Origin: Siphonodentalium dalli
Lineage: Eukaryota; Mollusca; Scaphopoda; Gadilida; Siphonodentaliidae
DNA length: 64,000 nt
Direction of reading: 5' to 3'
NCBI GenBank assembly: GCA_032622095.1
Contig: CP136069.1
Span: forward strand, 29,640,342-29,704,341
The translations under genes were made by a program, and so were the position numbers. Below the pieces are notes generated by a model. It worked only from the letters and a program-made list of their open reading frames with translations, had not been told where the DNA came from and searched no databases. Shown here in pieces: positions 10,134 to 25,515 of this stretch. How positions within the stretch are numbered: position 1 is the first letter of the stretch; each line of letters begins with the position of its first letter.

Positions 10134-11028
10134 TAATGAATATAAGAAACTATTTCTCCACGTTCTATGTGATAATGTTTCTAAGACTTTATCTTGTTTG
10201 TACATTTACTCAATACGAGTGCCTTGGGTCCCTTTAAAAGAAATGTTCATAACTTATCTCATCAAAATTTACATTTATGTTGAACTCTCAGTGTAGATTT
10301 TTTTGTACCACTTATCTGTAAATTTTGAACAGAATATGTAAATCCATGTTGAATTATCCTTAATATTACAATAAGTTTATATTTCCATTTACAATTTTTG
10401 TTGACACACTTGTTATTATATTTAATTCTGAGAGTGTTTTAATCCCTTTAAACTCTATTTGCAAAGAAAATTATTTTATGCAACATGTCCCTTATGTGCA
10501 TCAACCCTTCTTTATCTTTAATTGTGATCAAGTTTGGACTCAATATATGGATTATAGCATCGTGATAACATAGGACTTTCACCAGGACTCAATATAATGG
10601 ATTAAAGCATCGTGATAACGTAGGACTTTCACCAGGACTCAATATATGGATTATAGCATCGTGATAACGTAGGACTTTCACCAGGCCTCGAAATATGGTG
10701 CCAGACATTTGCAGAATGAGGTCCTCAAAGGGTGAATTTAGTTCTATATTCACCCCCTGGGGACCTCATTCTGCATGGCCTCATCTGCTATGGGAGACTT
10801 AGACACATATTTCAGTTCCCAGATGTTGATGCGCACCCTTTGGGCACCTCGATTATGCATTGTGTCGTCTGCCAATGTGGCGCTATAGAGAAATTAAACT
10901 GAAAATGAATCAGAATATGTTAAATGTTCAAATTTGTTTCTGTAATCAACTAAATAAAAATTATAATATTTAATTATTTGTTTTCTACAATTGATAATGA
11001 TAACATAATTAAGCTGTTAGTTAATTAA

Positions 11029-11283
11029 CCCTTTCATGGCTGGAGCTTCCTGAAATTTTGCGAAAACCCTGTGCCAATGCATTCTCTTATATATGCGAGT
11101 CTCCCATAGGGAGCCTTGCAAATATAAGAGAATACATTGGCCAACCAATATTTACCTTGACCTTGTCAGCCAGTGCATTCTCTTATATATGTAAGGCTCC
11201 CTATGGGAGACTTGCATAAATAAGAGAATGCACTGGCACAAGGTCTTGAATGCTGCACCAGCGCAGCTCCCATCACGAAAGGG
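11029..11283. mobile_element. TTAA MITE, 255 bp, A2
   Basis: Same ends, TTAA flanks and double hairpin as at 3866. Confidence 0.8.
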
Positions 11284-12440
11284 TTAAGGTTTTGGTTAAT
11301 TATACCATGTATTCTGTCGCAAGTTATGAACGATTGGTGACAAACACCAATTTCTTCTAACTGTTGGTAAATGATTATTTTTTCTCACCCAGATATTTTC
11401 AAATGCCTTCAACAGTGCTGAGCATTTAATTTATATGTTAACAATGGCTCCATTCCCAGTTCTGCACACACAGTAACTTTATTAAGTGTCTCCATCTATG
11501 TGAAAAGACAAAAAAGTATGCTTAACTATGTGATGACTAAATAGTCATTGATGAGTACCTCACTTGAGAAATGTTCAGGTAATTGTTAAATGGCCCATTA
11601 TGCCATTATGTCCTATTTCGGATCAATTTTAAGTTCTAAAAGCCCATCTGGGGTGCAGTGTCAAATTCAAAGTTAGAAACCCCCAACTAAAGACTTTCTA
11701 GTGTGACCATATTTGGTGTGGGGCCCCACACTGTGGTCTGTGAATGTAGCCATTGTATTCATGTATTTGTTTCCCTTCATATCAAATCAAATTTGGTTTA
11801 AAATCTGTATAGGACCAAGAAAAACAGAGAAATTTAACTAATTCAATAAAAAAATGTAAAACAATTCACTTCAAGTTTTATTACTTCCAATACCACGCCT
11901 GCCATTCGATTTGCCGCCTCTCTGGCTGACAAGACTGCTCTAAAAGGCCGCCTCTGTGGCCAGAACGTTGCTATTTCGAGAGGCTGAAGGTGCTTCCATC
12001 AATAAAACTGAATTGACAGGTAAGTATCAAAATTAACAGATTCACCCTGTACTGTGATTATAGCCTGACTGTACATTTTATCATTAACCGCAGAAATATC
12101 TAGACTCATACAATAGGCTTTCCAAAGCGAGTAGGTATGACATTTTCTCACACCCCTGCCCAATGACGCATGTCTTCTATTCCATTGTATCTCATGGTTC
12201 GGCCAGGTGTGAGAAAATTATGAAATCCGAACTGAGTTTCTTGTTGACATGGTCCACATGTAGTGGGTGAATGGCAGATATAGAAACCCAGACAATGTAT
12301 ACAACGAACGCGGATCATTGTCTACACGAAGCCTGGAAAAACACAAGGACCCCGGATCAAATGTTGATATTCAATCAGGCTTCTTGTGGACAATGTCTCC
12401 GGTGTTGTTGGTTCCCCAGTTTCTTGTAAACTTGCTCCGG

Positions 12441-12874
12441 CAAGCCTGCAAATAGCGTGTCTGTCATTTGCAGAATGAGGTCCCCAGATGGTGAAATTAG
12501 TGACGCTATCCCGCACAACTAAGTTCACCCTCTGTGGACCTCATTCTGCTTAGGCCCTCAACTGCTATGGTAGATCTAGAATCAGTTTGAAGTTCCCTAG
12601 TTGAAGTCGGTGATGATCACCCAATTGGGCACCTCGATTATGGATTTTACCTTCTGCAAATTAGGGGATATAGAAACTTCCCAGATGGGAAAACGTAACT
12701 AAAAACAATGTTAATTTGATACTATAGATACTTCCCATAAGATGAGACCTAAGCAGAATGAGGTCCGCAGAGGATGAATTTTGTGATGCTAGCCCGCTGT
12801 GCGGGATAGCATCGCTAAATTCACCCTCTGGGGACCTCATTCTGTAAATGACAGACACGCTGTTTGCAGGCTTG
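12441..12874. mobile_element. 434-bp palindromic element, A2
   Basis: Same as at 5371. Confidence 0.68.
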
Positions 12875-13746
12875 TACTCAGGGTGTCTTTCTTTGTCGTT
12901 CCCTTATTTTGTCACAAGAAATGGCATTTATATTAAAGGCCCATTTAATTTTTGAGTCACCGATTATTTTTTATAGTGACTTGATATACGGTTTTAATAA
13001 CAATATATGCCATAAAATATGATTAAAATACTATAATTCATCACTATTTGAAACATCTGTGTCTCAGAAGATGCCCACAGAGAAATAAAAAACTGCTGAA
13101 GACTTCCCCCCCTCTTGCATCCAGAATGCAACAGAATTCAAACTTGTTCAATTAAATGGGAACAAGTCTATCTTTAATATATAGAGTTATTCCCCCTGCA
13201 TTGAAAATAATACTGATTTTTACTTCAATCTTGATGAAAAAACGCATTGGCAACTCAACAAAAACAAGAAGTCCACAGTATATTGCACCGGATAAGTTGA
13301 TAATACAATGTTTTGGAGCTTCCTCTTTCAAATGGTATATATATGGCATATATTTTATATAAAGTAATCTGGGGGTTCGAAATTAAGTGGGCTGTTAACA
13401 TCTGGTTTGGGATCTTCTGCATGCCATTGGGCTTCCTGTAGACATGCTCTGGGGTTTTTATGTGTGTCTTTCAGCCACGCAGGATGATATATCATATATG
13501 TATTGATCTATATTTATCCACAAGGCGAAAGCATAATTACACAATTAATTAATTTAGTTTGAGGACTGAACATTATAGTCCAGGAGATATTGGTAGACCT
13601 CTGCACCCCCCCCCCCAGGACTCAACTTCACCCCACTAATTTTCTTTCTTAATGTCTCTCTAATTTTTTTCGGTTGTTAACAAGAAAAAAAGTGGCCGCA
13701 GAGACTCCAGACAAGATGGCGTCCATCATGGCGGCCATTTTTTGTA

Positions 13747-13828
13747 TATGGGAGACTTGCATAAATAAGAGAATGCACTGGCACAAGGTCTTGAATGCTG
13801 CACCAGCGCAGCTCCCGTCATGAAAGAG
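13747..13828. mobile_element. Truncated TTAA MITE, A2
   Basis: Same truncation point as at 6678. Confidence 0.75.
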
Positions 13829-15126
13829 TTAACGACAGAGAGATACCCCACTGTGGCTGAGTATTAGCTATCTTAGAGAGCTTGAGAAGCTGTTGTGAGT
13901 GATATTTACATGTGGGGTTATATCACACCGATGTCTGTAGGGGCCTGATATTCCATTGTTCGTTTTCATTGATATTCCAAATGCCAGATGCAAATAATTT
14001 TAAGTAAATTTATTAATTATAAATTCTAATTAATGCACACCCATACATGGTTGATGGTTGTGATTGTAAATACCCTTAGATGTAACTAAATGTTTTATAA
14101 AAATTGTAAATATGATAATTGTCATAAAATTAACTCAAATCGCATCAATTTATAAAAATTATCTCAAATTTCATTAATATTCACTACGCTAAAGGGACCC
14201 AAAGCCTTCAAAGTGGGTTCATGTGAAAAAGATGAAGTCTGTGAAACAACTATCATCAACGAATTACAATTAAAATAATTGGCTTTGTTATCATTTTCTT
14301 TATTAATAACTCTCTTAATAAAGAGATTTCGCGCATATCAAAACCATTGTTATGTAAACATTACAGTTACACTTGTCTATGTATTGCCAATAAATAGAGG
14401 ATACCTACGGCTTTGACTGAATACGATAAATTAACATGAGTGGGTACTGATGTGATGTAAAATACTGATTTTCCATGAGCGGCTTGCCGCGAGTGGAAAA
14501 TCTATATTTGCTTGTATTCACGAATGTTAATTCTCGTGTTCAGTCTGAAAACGTAGATTTCCTTTTTATCATATGCGGTTTCGTTATTTCAATTATTGCC
14601 GAATTAAATGTGGACAAAACTGAATCAGCTGAACGCCAACTGATTGACTCGTCTCTGGCTCATAGATAAAACACTACATGAAGCTCGATGTCGCTCTGTT
14701 ATACGTGCATCGCCATAAGAGATCAGTACAGACTATCGCCATCTAAAAGTAGATGATGTCATTAACGTTATCGATAGCAACGTAATGAAGGCTAATACGA
14801 AAAGGAAATAACATTTTGGTATTAGCCCACTGGGACAAGCTATTGATACACTGTTTATTTCTCGAGCATTTAGAGCTATTTCATCGTAGAGCATATAATA
14901 AAAGTATATATTGAGTCCGATAAGATAACAATGTTTCATTAAAACGGTAAACATTGAAAAGGGTCAAAACATCGAAAATTATTCTGAAAATCATATTCAG
15001 ACTAAATTAATTTAACTTACTGCACGATTAGTGATGTTTATTGACAAATCACTAATAGTTTTGTTTACATAAAAATGGTTTCAACAAACGAAATTTCGTT
15101 ATTGGAGTTGTTTGGAGAACTTTTAA

Positions 15127-17202
15127 TATGATCGTACGTGACACGTAACGGGGCAACCACACGCGGTGCTTCGTCGGATCTAGTTATGCGAAATTTGACC
15201 AGATTTGACCTTGAATTTACCGTTTTGAATGTCAATGTCAGGTCGGGGTTACGAGTTAAGCCGTCCAAAACACTGCCCGGACAAAAGTATCCCTAGCTAT
15301 CGAATATCGTCGAAATCCGCCACTATTACCCGATTTGATATTGAATCGACCATTTTGAAGATCAAGCATCACACTTTGACCCGTCCAAAACACTTCCCGG
15401 ACAAACGTACACTTAGGTATCAAGTTTCGTCGAAATCCGTCCGGAATTTTTCCCGGCCATAGCTAACAGACAAAAGTCACAAACTATACATTAGGTTTTA
15501 GCTGGGTACCTGTCTGACGGGCGTGTGGGTGAGACGAAATTTGTTGGCATCCCCATCTACAACAACACCCCCCAAAAATGGTGGAAATCGGCCCAGTGGA
15601 TACCCAGATACAGTTCAATGTCATTTAAAATCTCAAGTTCACGCCGCACGGGCATCCGGGTGTGACGAAATTGCTCAGCGCCTGATACTACCCCCACATA
15701 CCAAATTTGGTGAAAATCGGCTCAGCGGAGAACTTGAGTTCAAGGTCATTTGAAGGTCAAGGTCACGCCGCACGGGCAAACGGATATACCCATGTTAGTC
15801 CTCAGGTCAAACTACATACCCGTACCAAGTTTCGTCAAAATCGGTTAGCCGTTTCCGATTCCATCGCGGAAACACACACACACATACATACACACACACC
15901 CACACGCACAGACCACAAACTTTCCTCAAATATATAATAGATTCTTTATGGAGGTCAAGTTTAAATTGATATGTACTCCCATGTTTCTGTTGGTCAGATA
16001 CAGACTCGAGTATGTAGGAGCCTCGATACAGGTATATTTCTAAAGGATAGCTATAAAAGGCCTCTGAATATTGACATGAGCGCGTACATCGCAACACATA
16101 TCTAGCAAAATGGCCATTTAAGTGAGATGTCTTTCAACAGAGGTCAAGGTCGTTTTATGGTCAATGTCAAGGTCATATAAGCCCCCCACATCAACTTGAC
16201 AACAAATTTGGTTGAGGCTTAATTCCAACTTCTCCAACGAAGGCGACCCATGTTATGATGGACATATAATTTGACTTCCTCTCTGCCACCACTGCTCACA
16301 AATGATTTCAAATAATAAGCCGCGTTCCGATGTTGGGTGTGAATACCTGGCAGCCAGCCAATACTATTCGCGCGACATACAGCCGTGAAAAAATCCCCCT
16401 TGTTAGGGTAGATTGGTTCAATCATTTATCTCGAAGGAATTGATAAGCCGCTGATATGTCTGTGAGGCCAAATCGTTGCGAGACGGGAACTTATTGAATG
16501 TGTTGTCCGCCTATTAGGGGGATTTTTCGCTAAGCAATTTGTCCGGAGGAAAATTACACGCAGTTAAGGCGGGATCGTTATTACAAAACACCATAAGTAA
16601 ACATCGGCGCAACACACGATGTCGTGCTATACATTGTTGGAAAGGGTACATCCTTGGCTATTCAACTGTGTTAATTTGATTCTGAAGCAGGCACGTTTGC
16701 TTGTGCTATTTTCGCATATATCTTTTGCGAAAACGGTTATAAATGCAACCAAGTCTAGTATACTGATGTGAAATCGGTGTTTCCTGCGGAGACCAATTTT
16801 TTCTGGATTCTAGCCCACAACACCAAATGACGCAAATGACGTCATGGACCATGTCATGACGTCTTCGCTGATTTTATTCAGCTAACCAACGAAATTGGTC
16901 AAACGAAACTAATCTATAGGCCAAAATCACGTAGGAATTGTTCTGAAAAACTAAAGTTGTTAATTTTATAACCATCTGTTGGTCCACTTCCGATTCTGTG
17001 TCACCGTTTCTTTTTGGGATATTATTGTTCCCTTGATTCTATGCGAAAGCGGAGCGGAAGTCACGTGATTTTTAACCCATTTTTCTTGTCCGGATTTTCA
17101 TCGCGTCGAAATGCTGTTTCATGGTATTGTAAAAATTAATGACGTCATTCACGCCTAAACTTGAAAAGCAACAAGGCGCCTGCGGCGCGTTGTGGTTGCT
17201 AA
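15127..17202 (+). mobile_element. Helitron-like element Q, copy in A3
   Basis: Same site and ends as the copy at 895; no difference seen. Confidence 0.72.
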
Positions 17203-18097
17203 TAATGAATATAAGAAACTATTTCTCCACGTTCTATGTGATAATGTTTCTAAGACTTTATCTTGTTTGTACATTTACTCAATACGAGTGCCTTGGGTCC
17301 CTTTAAAAGAAATGTTCATAACTTATCTCATCAAAATTTACATTTATGTTGAACTCTCAGTGTAGATTTTTTTGTACCACTTATCTGTAAATTTTGAACA
17401 GAATATGTAAATCCATGTTGAATTATCCTTAATATTACAATAAGTTTATATTTCCATTTACAATTTTTGTTGACACACTTGTTATTATATTTAATTCTGA
17501 GAGTGTTTTAATCCCTTTAAACTCTATTTGCAAAGAAAATTATTTTATGCAACATGTCCCTTATGTGCATCAACCCTTCTTTATCTTTAATTGTGATCAA
17601 GTTTGGACTCAATATATGGATTATAGCATCGTGATAACATAGGACTTTCACCAGGACTCAATATAATGGATTAAAGCATCGTGATAACGTAGGACTTTCA
17701 CCAGGACTCAATATATGGATTATAGCATCGTGATAACGTAGGACTTTCACCAGGCCTCGAAATATGGTGCCAGACATTTGCAGAATGAGGTCCTCAAAGG
17801 GTGAATTTAGTTCTATATTCACCCCCTGGGGACCTCATTCTGCATGGCCTCATCTGCTATGGGAGACTTAGACACATATTTCAGTTCCCAGATGTTGATG
17901 CGCACCCTTTGGGCACCTCGATTATGCATTGTGTCGTCTGCCAATGTGGCGCTATAGAGAAATTAAACTGAAAATGAATCAGAATATGTTAAATGTTCAA
18001 ATTTGTTTCTGTAATCAACTAAATAAAAATTATAATATTTAATTATTTGTTTTCTACAATTGATAATGATAACATAATTAAGCTGTTAGTTAATTAA

Positions 18098-18352
18098 CCC
18101 TTTCATGGCTGGAGCTTCCTGAAATTTTGCGAAAACCCTGTGCCAATGCATTCTCTTATATATGCGAGTCTCCCATAGGGAGCCTTGCAAATATAAGAGA
18201 ATACATTGGCCAACCAATATTTACCTTGACCTTGTCAGCCAGTGCATTCTCTTATATATGTAAGGCTCCCTATGGGAGACTTGCATAAATAAGAGAATGC
18301 ACTGGCACAAGGTCTTGAATGCTGCACCAGCGCAGCTCCCATCACGAAAGGG
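18098..18352. mobile_element. TTAA MITE, 255 bp, A3
   Basis: Same as at 3866. Confidence 0.8.
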
Positions 18353-19602
18353 TTAAGGTTTTGGTTAATTATACCATGTATTCTGTCGCAAGTTATGAAC
18401 GATTGGTGACAAACACCAATTTCTTCTAACTGTTGGTAAATGATTATTTTTTCTCACCCAGATATTTTCAAATGCCTTCAACAGTGCTGAGCATTTAATT
18501 TATATGTTAACAATGGCTCCATTCCCAGTTCTGCACACACAGTAACTTTATTAAGTGTCTCCATCTATGTGAAAAGACAAAAAAGTATGCTTAACTATGT
18601 GATGACTAAATAGTCATTGATGAGTACCTCACTTGAGAAATGTTCAGGTAATTGTTAAATGGCCCATTATGCCCTTTTTGATGTTTTTATTTTTATTTTA
18701 CAACTGAGGTAACAGGAGTTTGAAATTTCAGTCTGATAAATATGTTGAGATCAATATCTTTACCAGAAATGATCCTATTTCGGATCAATTTTAAGTTCTA
18801 AAAGCCCATCTGGGGTGCAGTGTCAAATTCAAAGTTAGAAACCCCCAACTAAAGACTTTCTAGTGTGACCATATTTGGTGTGGGGCCCCACACTGTGGTC
18901 TGTGAATGTAGCCATTGTATTCATGTATTTGTTTCCCTTCATATCAAATCAAATTTGGTTTAAAATCTGTATAGGACCAAGAAAAACAGAGAAATTTAAC
19001 TAATTCAATAAAAAAATGTAAAACAATTCACTTCAAGTTTTATTACTTCCAATACCACGCCTGCCATTCGATTTGCCGCCTCTCTGGCTGACAAGACTGC
19101 TCTAAAAGGCCGCCTCTGTGGCCAGAACGTTGCTATTTCGAGAGGCTGAAGGTGCTTCCATCAATAAAACTGAATTGACAGGTAAGTATCAAAATTAACA
19201 GATTCACCCTGTACTGTGATTATAGCCTGACTGTACATTTTATCATTAACCGCAGAAATATCTAGACTCATACAATAGGCTTTCCAAAGCGAGTAGGTAT
19301 GACATTTTCTCACACCCCTGCCCAATGACGCATGTCTTCTATTCCATTGTATCTCATGGTTCGGCCAGGTGTGAGAAAATTATGAAATCCGAACTGAGTT
19401 TCTTGTTGACATGGTCCACATGTAGTGGGTGAATGGCAGATATAGAAACCCAGACAATGTATACAACGAACGCGGATCATTGTCTACACGAAGCCTGGAA
19501 AAACACAAGGACCCCGGATCAAATGTTGATATTCAATCAGGCTTCTTGTGGACAATGTCTCCGGTGTTGTTGGTTCCCCAGTTTCTTGTAAACTTGCTCC
19601 GG

Positions 19603-20036
19603 CAAGCCTGCAAATAGCGTGTCTGTCATTTGCAGAATGAGGTCCCCAGATGGTGAAATTAGTGACGCTATCCCGCACAACTAAGTTCACCCTCTGTGGA
19701 CCTCATTCTGCTTAGGCCCTCAACTGCTATGGTAGATCTAGAATCAGTTTGAAGTTCCCTAGTTGAAGTCGGTGATGATCACCCAATTGGGCACCTCGAT
19801 TATGGATTTTACCTTCTGCAAATTAGGGGATATAGAAACTTCCCAGATGGGAAAACGTAACTAAAAACAATGTTAATTTGATACTATAGATACTTCCCAT
19901 AAGATGAGACCTAAGCAGAATGAGGTCCGCAGAGGATGAATTTTGTGATGCTAGCCCGCTGTGCGGGATAGCATCGCTAAATTCACCCTCTGGGGACCTC
20001 ATTCTGTAAATGACAGACACGCTGTTTGCAGGCTTG
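19603..20036. mobile_element. 434-bp palindromic element, A3
   Basis: Same as at 5371. Confidence 0.68.
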
Positions 20037-20909
20037 TACTCAGGGTGTCTTTCTTTGTCGTTCCCTTATTTTGTCACAAGAAATGGCATTTATATTAAAG
20101 GCCCATTTAATTTTTGAGTCACCGATTATTTTTTATAGTGACTTGATATACGGTTTTAATAACAATATATGCCATAAAATATGATTAAAATACTATAATT
20201 CATCACTATTTGAAACATCTGTGTCTCAGAAGATGCCCACAGAGAAATAAAAAACTGCTGAAGACTTCCCCCCCTCTTGCATCCAGAATGCAACAGAATT
20301 CAAACTTGTTCAATTAAATGGGAACAAGTCTATCTTTAATATATAGAGTTATTCCCCCTGCATTGAAAATAATACTGATTTTTACTTCAATCTTGATGAA
20401 AAAACGCATTGGCAACTCAACAAAAACAAGAAGTCCACAGTATATTGCACCGGATAAGTTGATAATACAATGTTTTGGAGCTTCCTCTTTCAAATGGTAT
20501 ATATATGGCATATATTTTATATAAAGTAATCTGGGGGTTCGAAATTAAGTGGGCTGTTAACATCTGGTTTGGGATCTTCTGCATGCCATTGGGCTTCCTG
20601 TAGACATGCTCTGGGGTTTTTATGTGTGTCTTTCAGCCACGCAGGATGATATATCATATATGTATTGATCTATATTTATCCACAAGGCGAAAGCATAATT
20701 ACACAATTAATTAATTTAGTTTGAGGACTGAACATTATAGTCCAGGAGATATTGGTAGACCTCTGCACCCCCCCCCCCCAGGACTCAACTTCACCCCACT
20801 AATTTTCTTTCTTAATGTCTCTCTAATTTTTTTCGGTTGTTAACAAGAAAAAAAGTGGCCGCAGAGACTCCAGACAAGATGGCGTCCATCATGGCGGCCA
20901 TTTTTTGTA

Positions 20910-20991
20910 TATGGGAGACTTGCATAAATAAGAGAATGCACTGGCACAAGGTCTTGAATGCTGCACCAGCGCAGCTCCCGTCATGAAAGAG
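20910..20991. mobile_element. Truncated TTAA MITE, A3
   Basis: Same truncation point as at 6678. Confidence 0.75.
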
Positions 20992-22289
20992 TTAACGACA
21001 GAGAGATACCCCACTGTGGCTGAGTATTAGCTATCTTAGAGAGCTTGAGAAGCTGTTGTGAGTGATATTTACATGTGGGGTTATATCACACCGATGTCTG
21101 TAGGGGCCTGATATTCCATTGTTCGTTTTCATTGATATTCCAAATGCCAGATGCAAATAATTTTAAGTAAATTTATTAATTATAAATTCTAATTAATGCA
21201 CACCCATACATGGTTGATGGTTGTGATTGTAAATACCCTTAGATGTAACTAAATGTTTTATAAAAATTGTAAATATGATAATTGTCATAAAATTAACTCA
21301 AATCGCATCAATTTATAAAAATTATCTCAAATTTCATTAATATTCACTACGCTAAAGGGACCCAAAGCCTTCAAAGTGGGTTCATGTGAAAAAGATGAAG
21401 TCTGTGAAACAACTATCATCAACGAATTACAATTAAAATAATTGGCTTTGTTATCATTTTCTTTATTAATAACTCTCTTAATAAAGAGATTTCGCGCATA
21501 TCAAAACCATTGTTATGTAAACATTACAGTTACACTTGTCTATGTATTGCCAATAAATAGAGGATACCTACGGCTTTGACTGAATACGATAAATTAACAT
21601 GAGTGGGTACTGATGTGATGTAAAATACTGATTTTCCATGAGCGGCTTGCCGCGAGTGGAAAATCTATATTTGCTTGTATTCACGAATGTTAATTCTCGT
21701 GTTCAGTCTGAAAACGTAGATTTCCTTTTTATCATATGCGGTTTCGTTATTTCAATTATTGCCGAATTAAATGTGGACAAAACTGAATCAGCTGAACGCC
21801 AACTGATTGACTCGTCTCTGGCTCATAGATAAAACACTACATGAAGCTCGATGTCGCTCTGTTATACGTGCATCGCCATAAGAGATCAGTACAGACTATC
21901 GCCATCTAAAAGTAGATGATGTCATTAACGTTATCGATAGCAACGTAATGAAGGCTAATACGAAAAGGAAATAACATTTTGGTATTAGCCCACTGGGACA
22001 AGCTATTGATACACTGTTTATTTCTCGAGCATTTAGAGCTATTTCATCGTAGAGCATATAATAAAAGTATATATTGAGTCCGATAAGATAACAATGTTTC
22101 ATTAAAACGGTAAACATTGAAAAGGGTCAAAACATCGAAAATTATTCTGAAAATCATATTCAGACTAAATTAATTTAACTTACTGCACGATTAGTGATGT
22201 TTATTGACAAATCACTAATAGTTTTGTTTACATAAAAATGGTTTCAACAAACGAAATTTCGTTATTGGAGTTGTTTGGAGAACTTTTAA

Positions 22290-24365
22290 TATGATCGTAC
22301 GTGACACGTAACGGGGCAACCACACGCGGTGCTTCGTCGGATCTAGTTATGCGAAATTTGACCAGATTTGACCTTGAATTTACCGTTTTGAATGTCAATG
22401 TCAGGTCGGGGTTACGAGTTAAGCCGTCCAAAACACTGCCCGGACAAAAGTATCCCTAGCTATCGAATATCGTCGAAATCCGCCACTATTACCCGATTTG
22501 ATATTGAATCGACCATTTTGAAGATCAAGCATCACACTTTGACCCGTCCAAAACACTTCCCGGACAAACGTACACTTAGGTATCAAGTTTCGTCGAAATC
22601 CGTCCGGAATTTTTCCCGGCCATAGCTAACAGACAAAAGTCACAAACTATACATTAGGTTTTAGCTGGGTACCTGTCTGACGGGCATGTGGGTGAGACGA
22701 AATTTGTTGGCATCCCCATCTACAACAACACCCCCCAAAAATGGTGGAAATCGGCCCAGTGGATACCCAGATACAGTTCAATGTCATTTAAAATCTCAAG
22801 TTCACGCCGCACGGGCATCCGGGTGTGACGAAATTGCTCAGCGCCTGATACTACCCCCACATACCAAATTTGGTGAAAATCGGCTCAGCGGAGAACTTGA
22901 GTTCAAGGTCATTTGAAGGTCAAGGTCACGCCGCACGGGCAAACGGATATACCCATGTTAGTCCTCAGGTCAAACTACATACCCGTACCAAGTTTCGTCA
23001 AAATCGGTTAGCCGTTTCCGATTCCATCGCGGAAACACACACACACATACATACACACACACCCACACGCACAGACCACAAACTTTCCTCAAATATATAA
23101 TAGATTCTTTATGGAGGTCAAGTTTAAATTGATATGTACTCCCATGTTTCTGTTGGTCAGATACAGACTCGAGTATGTAGGAGCCTCGATACAGGTATAT
23201 TTCTAAAGGATAGCTATAAAAGGCCTCTGAATATTGACATGAGCGCGTACATCGCAACACATATCTAGCAAAATGGCCATTTAAGTGAGATGTCTTTCAA
23301 CAGAGGTCAAGGTCGTTTTATGGTCAATGTCAAGGTCATATAAGCCCCCCACATCAACTTGACAACAAATTTGGTTGAGGCTTAATTCCAACTTCTCCAA
23401 CGAAGGCGACCCATGTTATGATGGACATATAATTTGACTTCCTCTCTGCCACCACTGCTCACAAATGATTTCAAATAATAAGCCGCGTTCCGATGTTGGG
23501 TGTGAATACCTGGCAGCCAGCCAATACTATTCGCGCGACATACAGCCGTGAAAAAATCCCCCTTGTTAGGGTAGATTGGTTCAATCATTTATCTCGAAGG
23601 AATTGATAAGCCGCTGATATGTCTGTGAGGCCAAATCGTTGCGAGACGGGAACTTATTGAATGTGTTGTCCGCCTATTAGGGGGATTTTTCGCTAAGCAA
23701 TTTGTCCGGAGGAAAATTACACGCAGTTAAGGCGGGATCGTTATTACAAAACACCATAAGTAAACATCGGCGCAACACACGATGTCGTGCTATACATTGT
23801 TGGAAAGGGTACATCCTTGGCTATTCAACTGTGTTAATTTGATTCTGAAGCAGGCACGTTTGCTTGTGCTATTTTCGCATATATCTTTTGCGAAAACGGT
23901 TATAAATGCAACCAAGTCTAGTATACTGATGTGAAATCGGTGTTTCCTGCGGAGACCAATTTTTTCTGGATTCTAGCCCACAACACCAAATGACGCAAAT
24001 GACGTCATGGACCATGTCATGACGTCTTCGCTGATTTTATTCAGCTAACCAACGAAATTGGTCAAACGAAACTAATCTATAGGCCAAAATCACGTAGGAA
24101 TTGTTCTGAAAAACTAAAGTTGTTAATTTTATAACCATCTGTTGGTCCACTTCCGATTCTGTGTCACCGTTTCTTTTTGGGATATTATTGTTCCCTTGAT
24201 TCTATGCGAAAGCGGAGCGGAAGTCACGTGATTTTTAACCCATTTTTCTTGTCCGGATTTTCATCGCGTCGAAATGCTGTTTCATGGTATTGTAAAAATT
24301 AATGACGTCATTCACGCCTAAACTTGAAAAGCAACAAGGCGCCTGCGGCGCGTTGTGGTTGCTAA
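22290..24365 (+). mobile_element. Helitron-like element Q, copy in the hybrid unit
   Basis: In the A position, but A at 22686 matches the B copies (GGGCATGTG instead of GGGCGTGTG). Confidence 0.72.
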
Positions 24366-25260
24366 TAATGAATATAAGAAACTATTTCTCCACGTTCTAT
24401 GTGATAATGTTTCTAAGACTTTATCTTGTTTGTACATTTACTCAATACGAGTGCCTTGGGTCCCTTTAAAAGAAATGTTCATAACTTATCTCATCAAAAT
24501 TTACATTTATGTTGAACTCTCAGTGTAGATTTTTTTGTACCACTTATCTGTAAATTTTGAACAGAATATGTAAATCCATGTTGAATTATCCTTAATATTA
24601 CAATAAGTTTATATTTCCATTTACAATTTTTGTTGACACACTTGTTATTATATTTAATTCTGAGAGTGTTTTAATCCCTTTAAACTCTATTTGCAAAGAA
24701 AATTATTTTATGCAACATGTCCCTTATGTGCATCAACCCTTCTTTATCTTTAATTGTGATCAAGTTTGGACTCAATATATGGATTATAGCATCGTGATAA
24801 CATAGGACTTTCACCAGGACTCAATATAATGGATTAAAGCATCGTGATAACGTAGGACTTTCACCAGGACTCAATATATGGATTATAGCATCGTGATAAC
24901 GTAGGACTTTCACCAGGCCTCGAAATATGGTGCCAGACATTTGCAGAATGAGGTCCTCAAAGGGTGAATTTAGTTCTATATTCACCCCCTGGGGACCTCA
25001 TTCTGCATGGCCTCATCTGCTATGGGAGACTTAGACACATATTTCAGTTCCCAGATGTTGATGCGCACCCTTTGGGCACCTCGATTATGCATTGTGTCGT
25101 CTGCCAATGTGGCGCTATAGAGAAATTAAACTGAAAATGAATCAGAATATGTTAAATGTTCAAATTTGTTTCTGTAATCAACTAAATAAAAATTATAATA
25201 TTTAATTATTTGTTTTCTACAATTGATAATGATAACATAATTAAGCTGTTAGTTAATTAA

Positions 25261-25515
25261 CCCTTTCATGGCTGGAGCTTCCTGAAATTTTGCGAAAACC
25301 CTGTGCCAATGCATTCTCTTATATATGCGAGTCTCCCATAGGGAGCCTTGCAAATATAAGAGAATACATTGGCCAACCAATATTTACCTTGACCTTGTCA
25401 GCCAGTGCATTCTCTTATATATGTAAGGCTCCCTATGGGAGACTTGCATAAATAAGAGAATGCACTGGCACAAGGTCTTGAATGCTGCACCAGCGCAGCT
25501 CCCATCACGAAAGGG
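25261..25515. mobile_element. TTAA MITE, 255 bp, hybrid unit
   Basis: The right end reads CACGAAAGGG, as in A, which helps place the A-to-B switch further right. Confidence 0.8.

Larger units (their letters stand above)
7164..14232 (+). repeat. Macro-repeat unit A2 (7069 bp, internal deletion)
   Basis: Nearly identical to the unit at 1-7163 but 94 bp shorter. 99 bp corresponding to 4442-4540 are replaced by the 6 bases ATTATG near 11605-11610, and the poly-C tract near 13606 is one C shorter (11 instead of 12). No other large difference was seen. Confidence 0.95.
14233..21395 (+). repeat. Macro-repeat unit A3 (7163 bp)
   Basis: Same length and order as the first unit and without the deletion of the second. 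The poly-C tract near 20768 has 12 C, as in the first unit. Confidence 0.95.
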
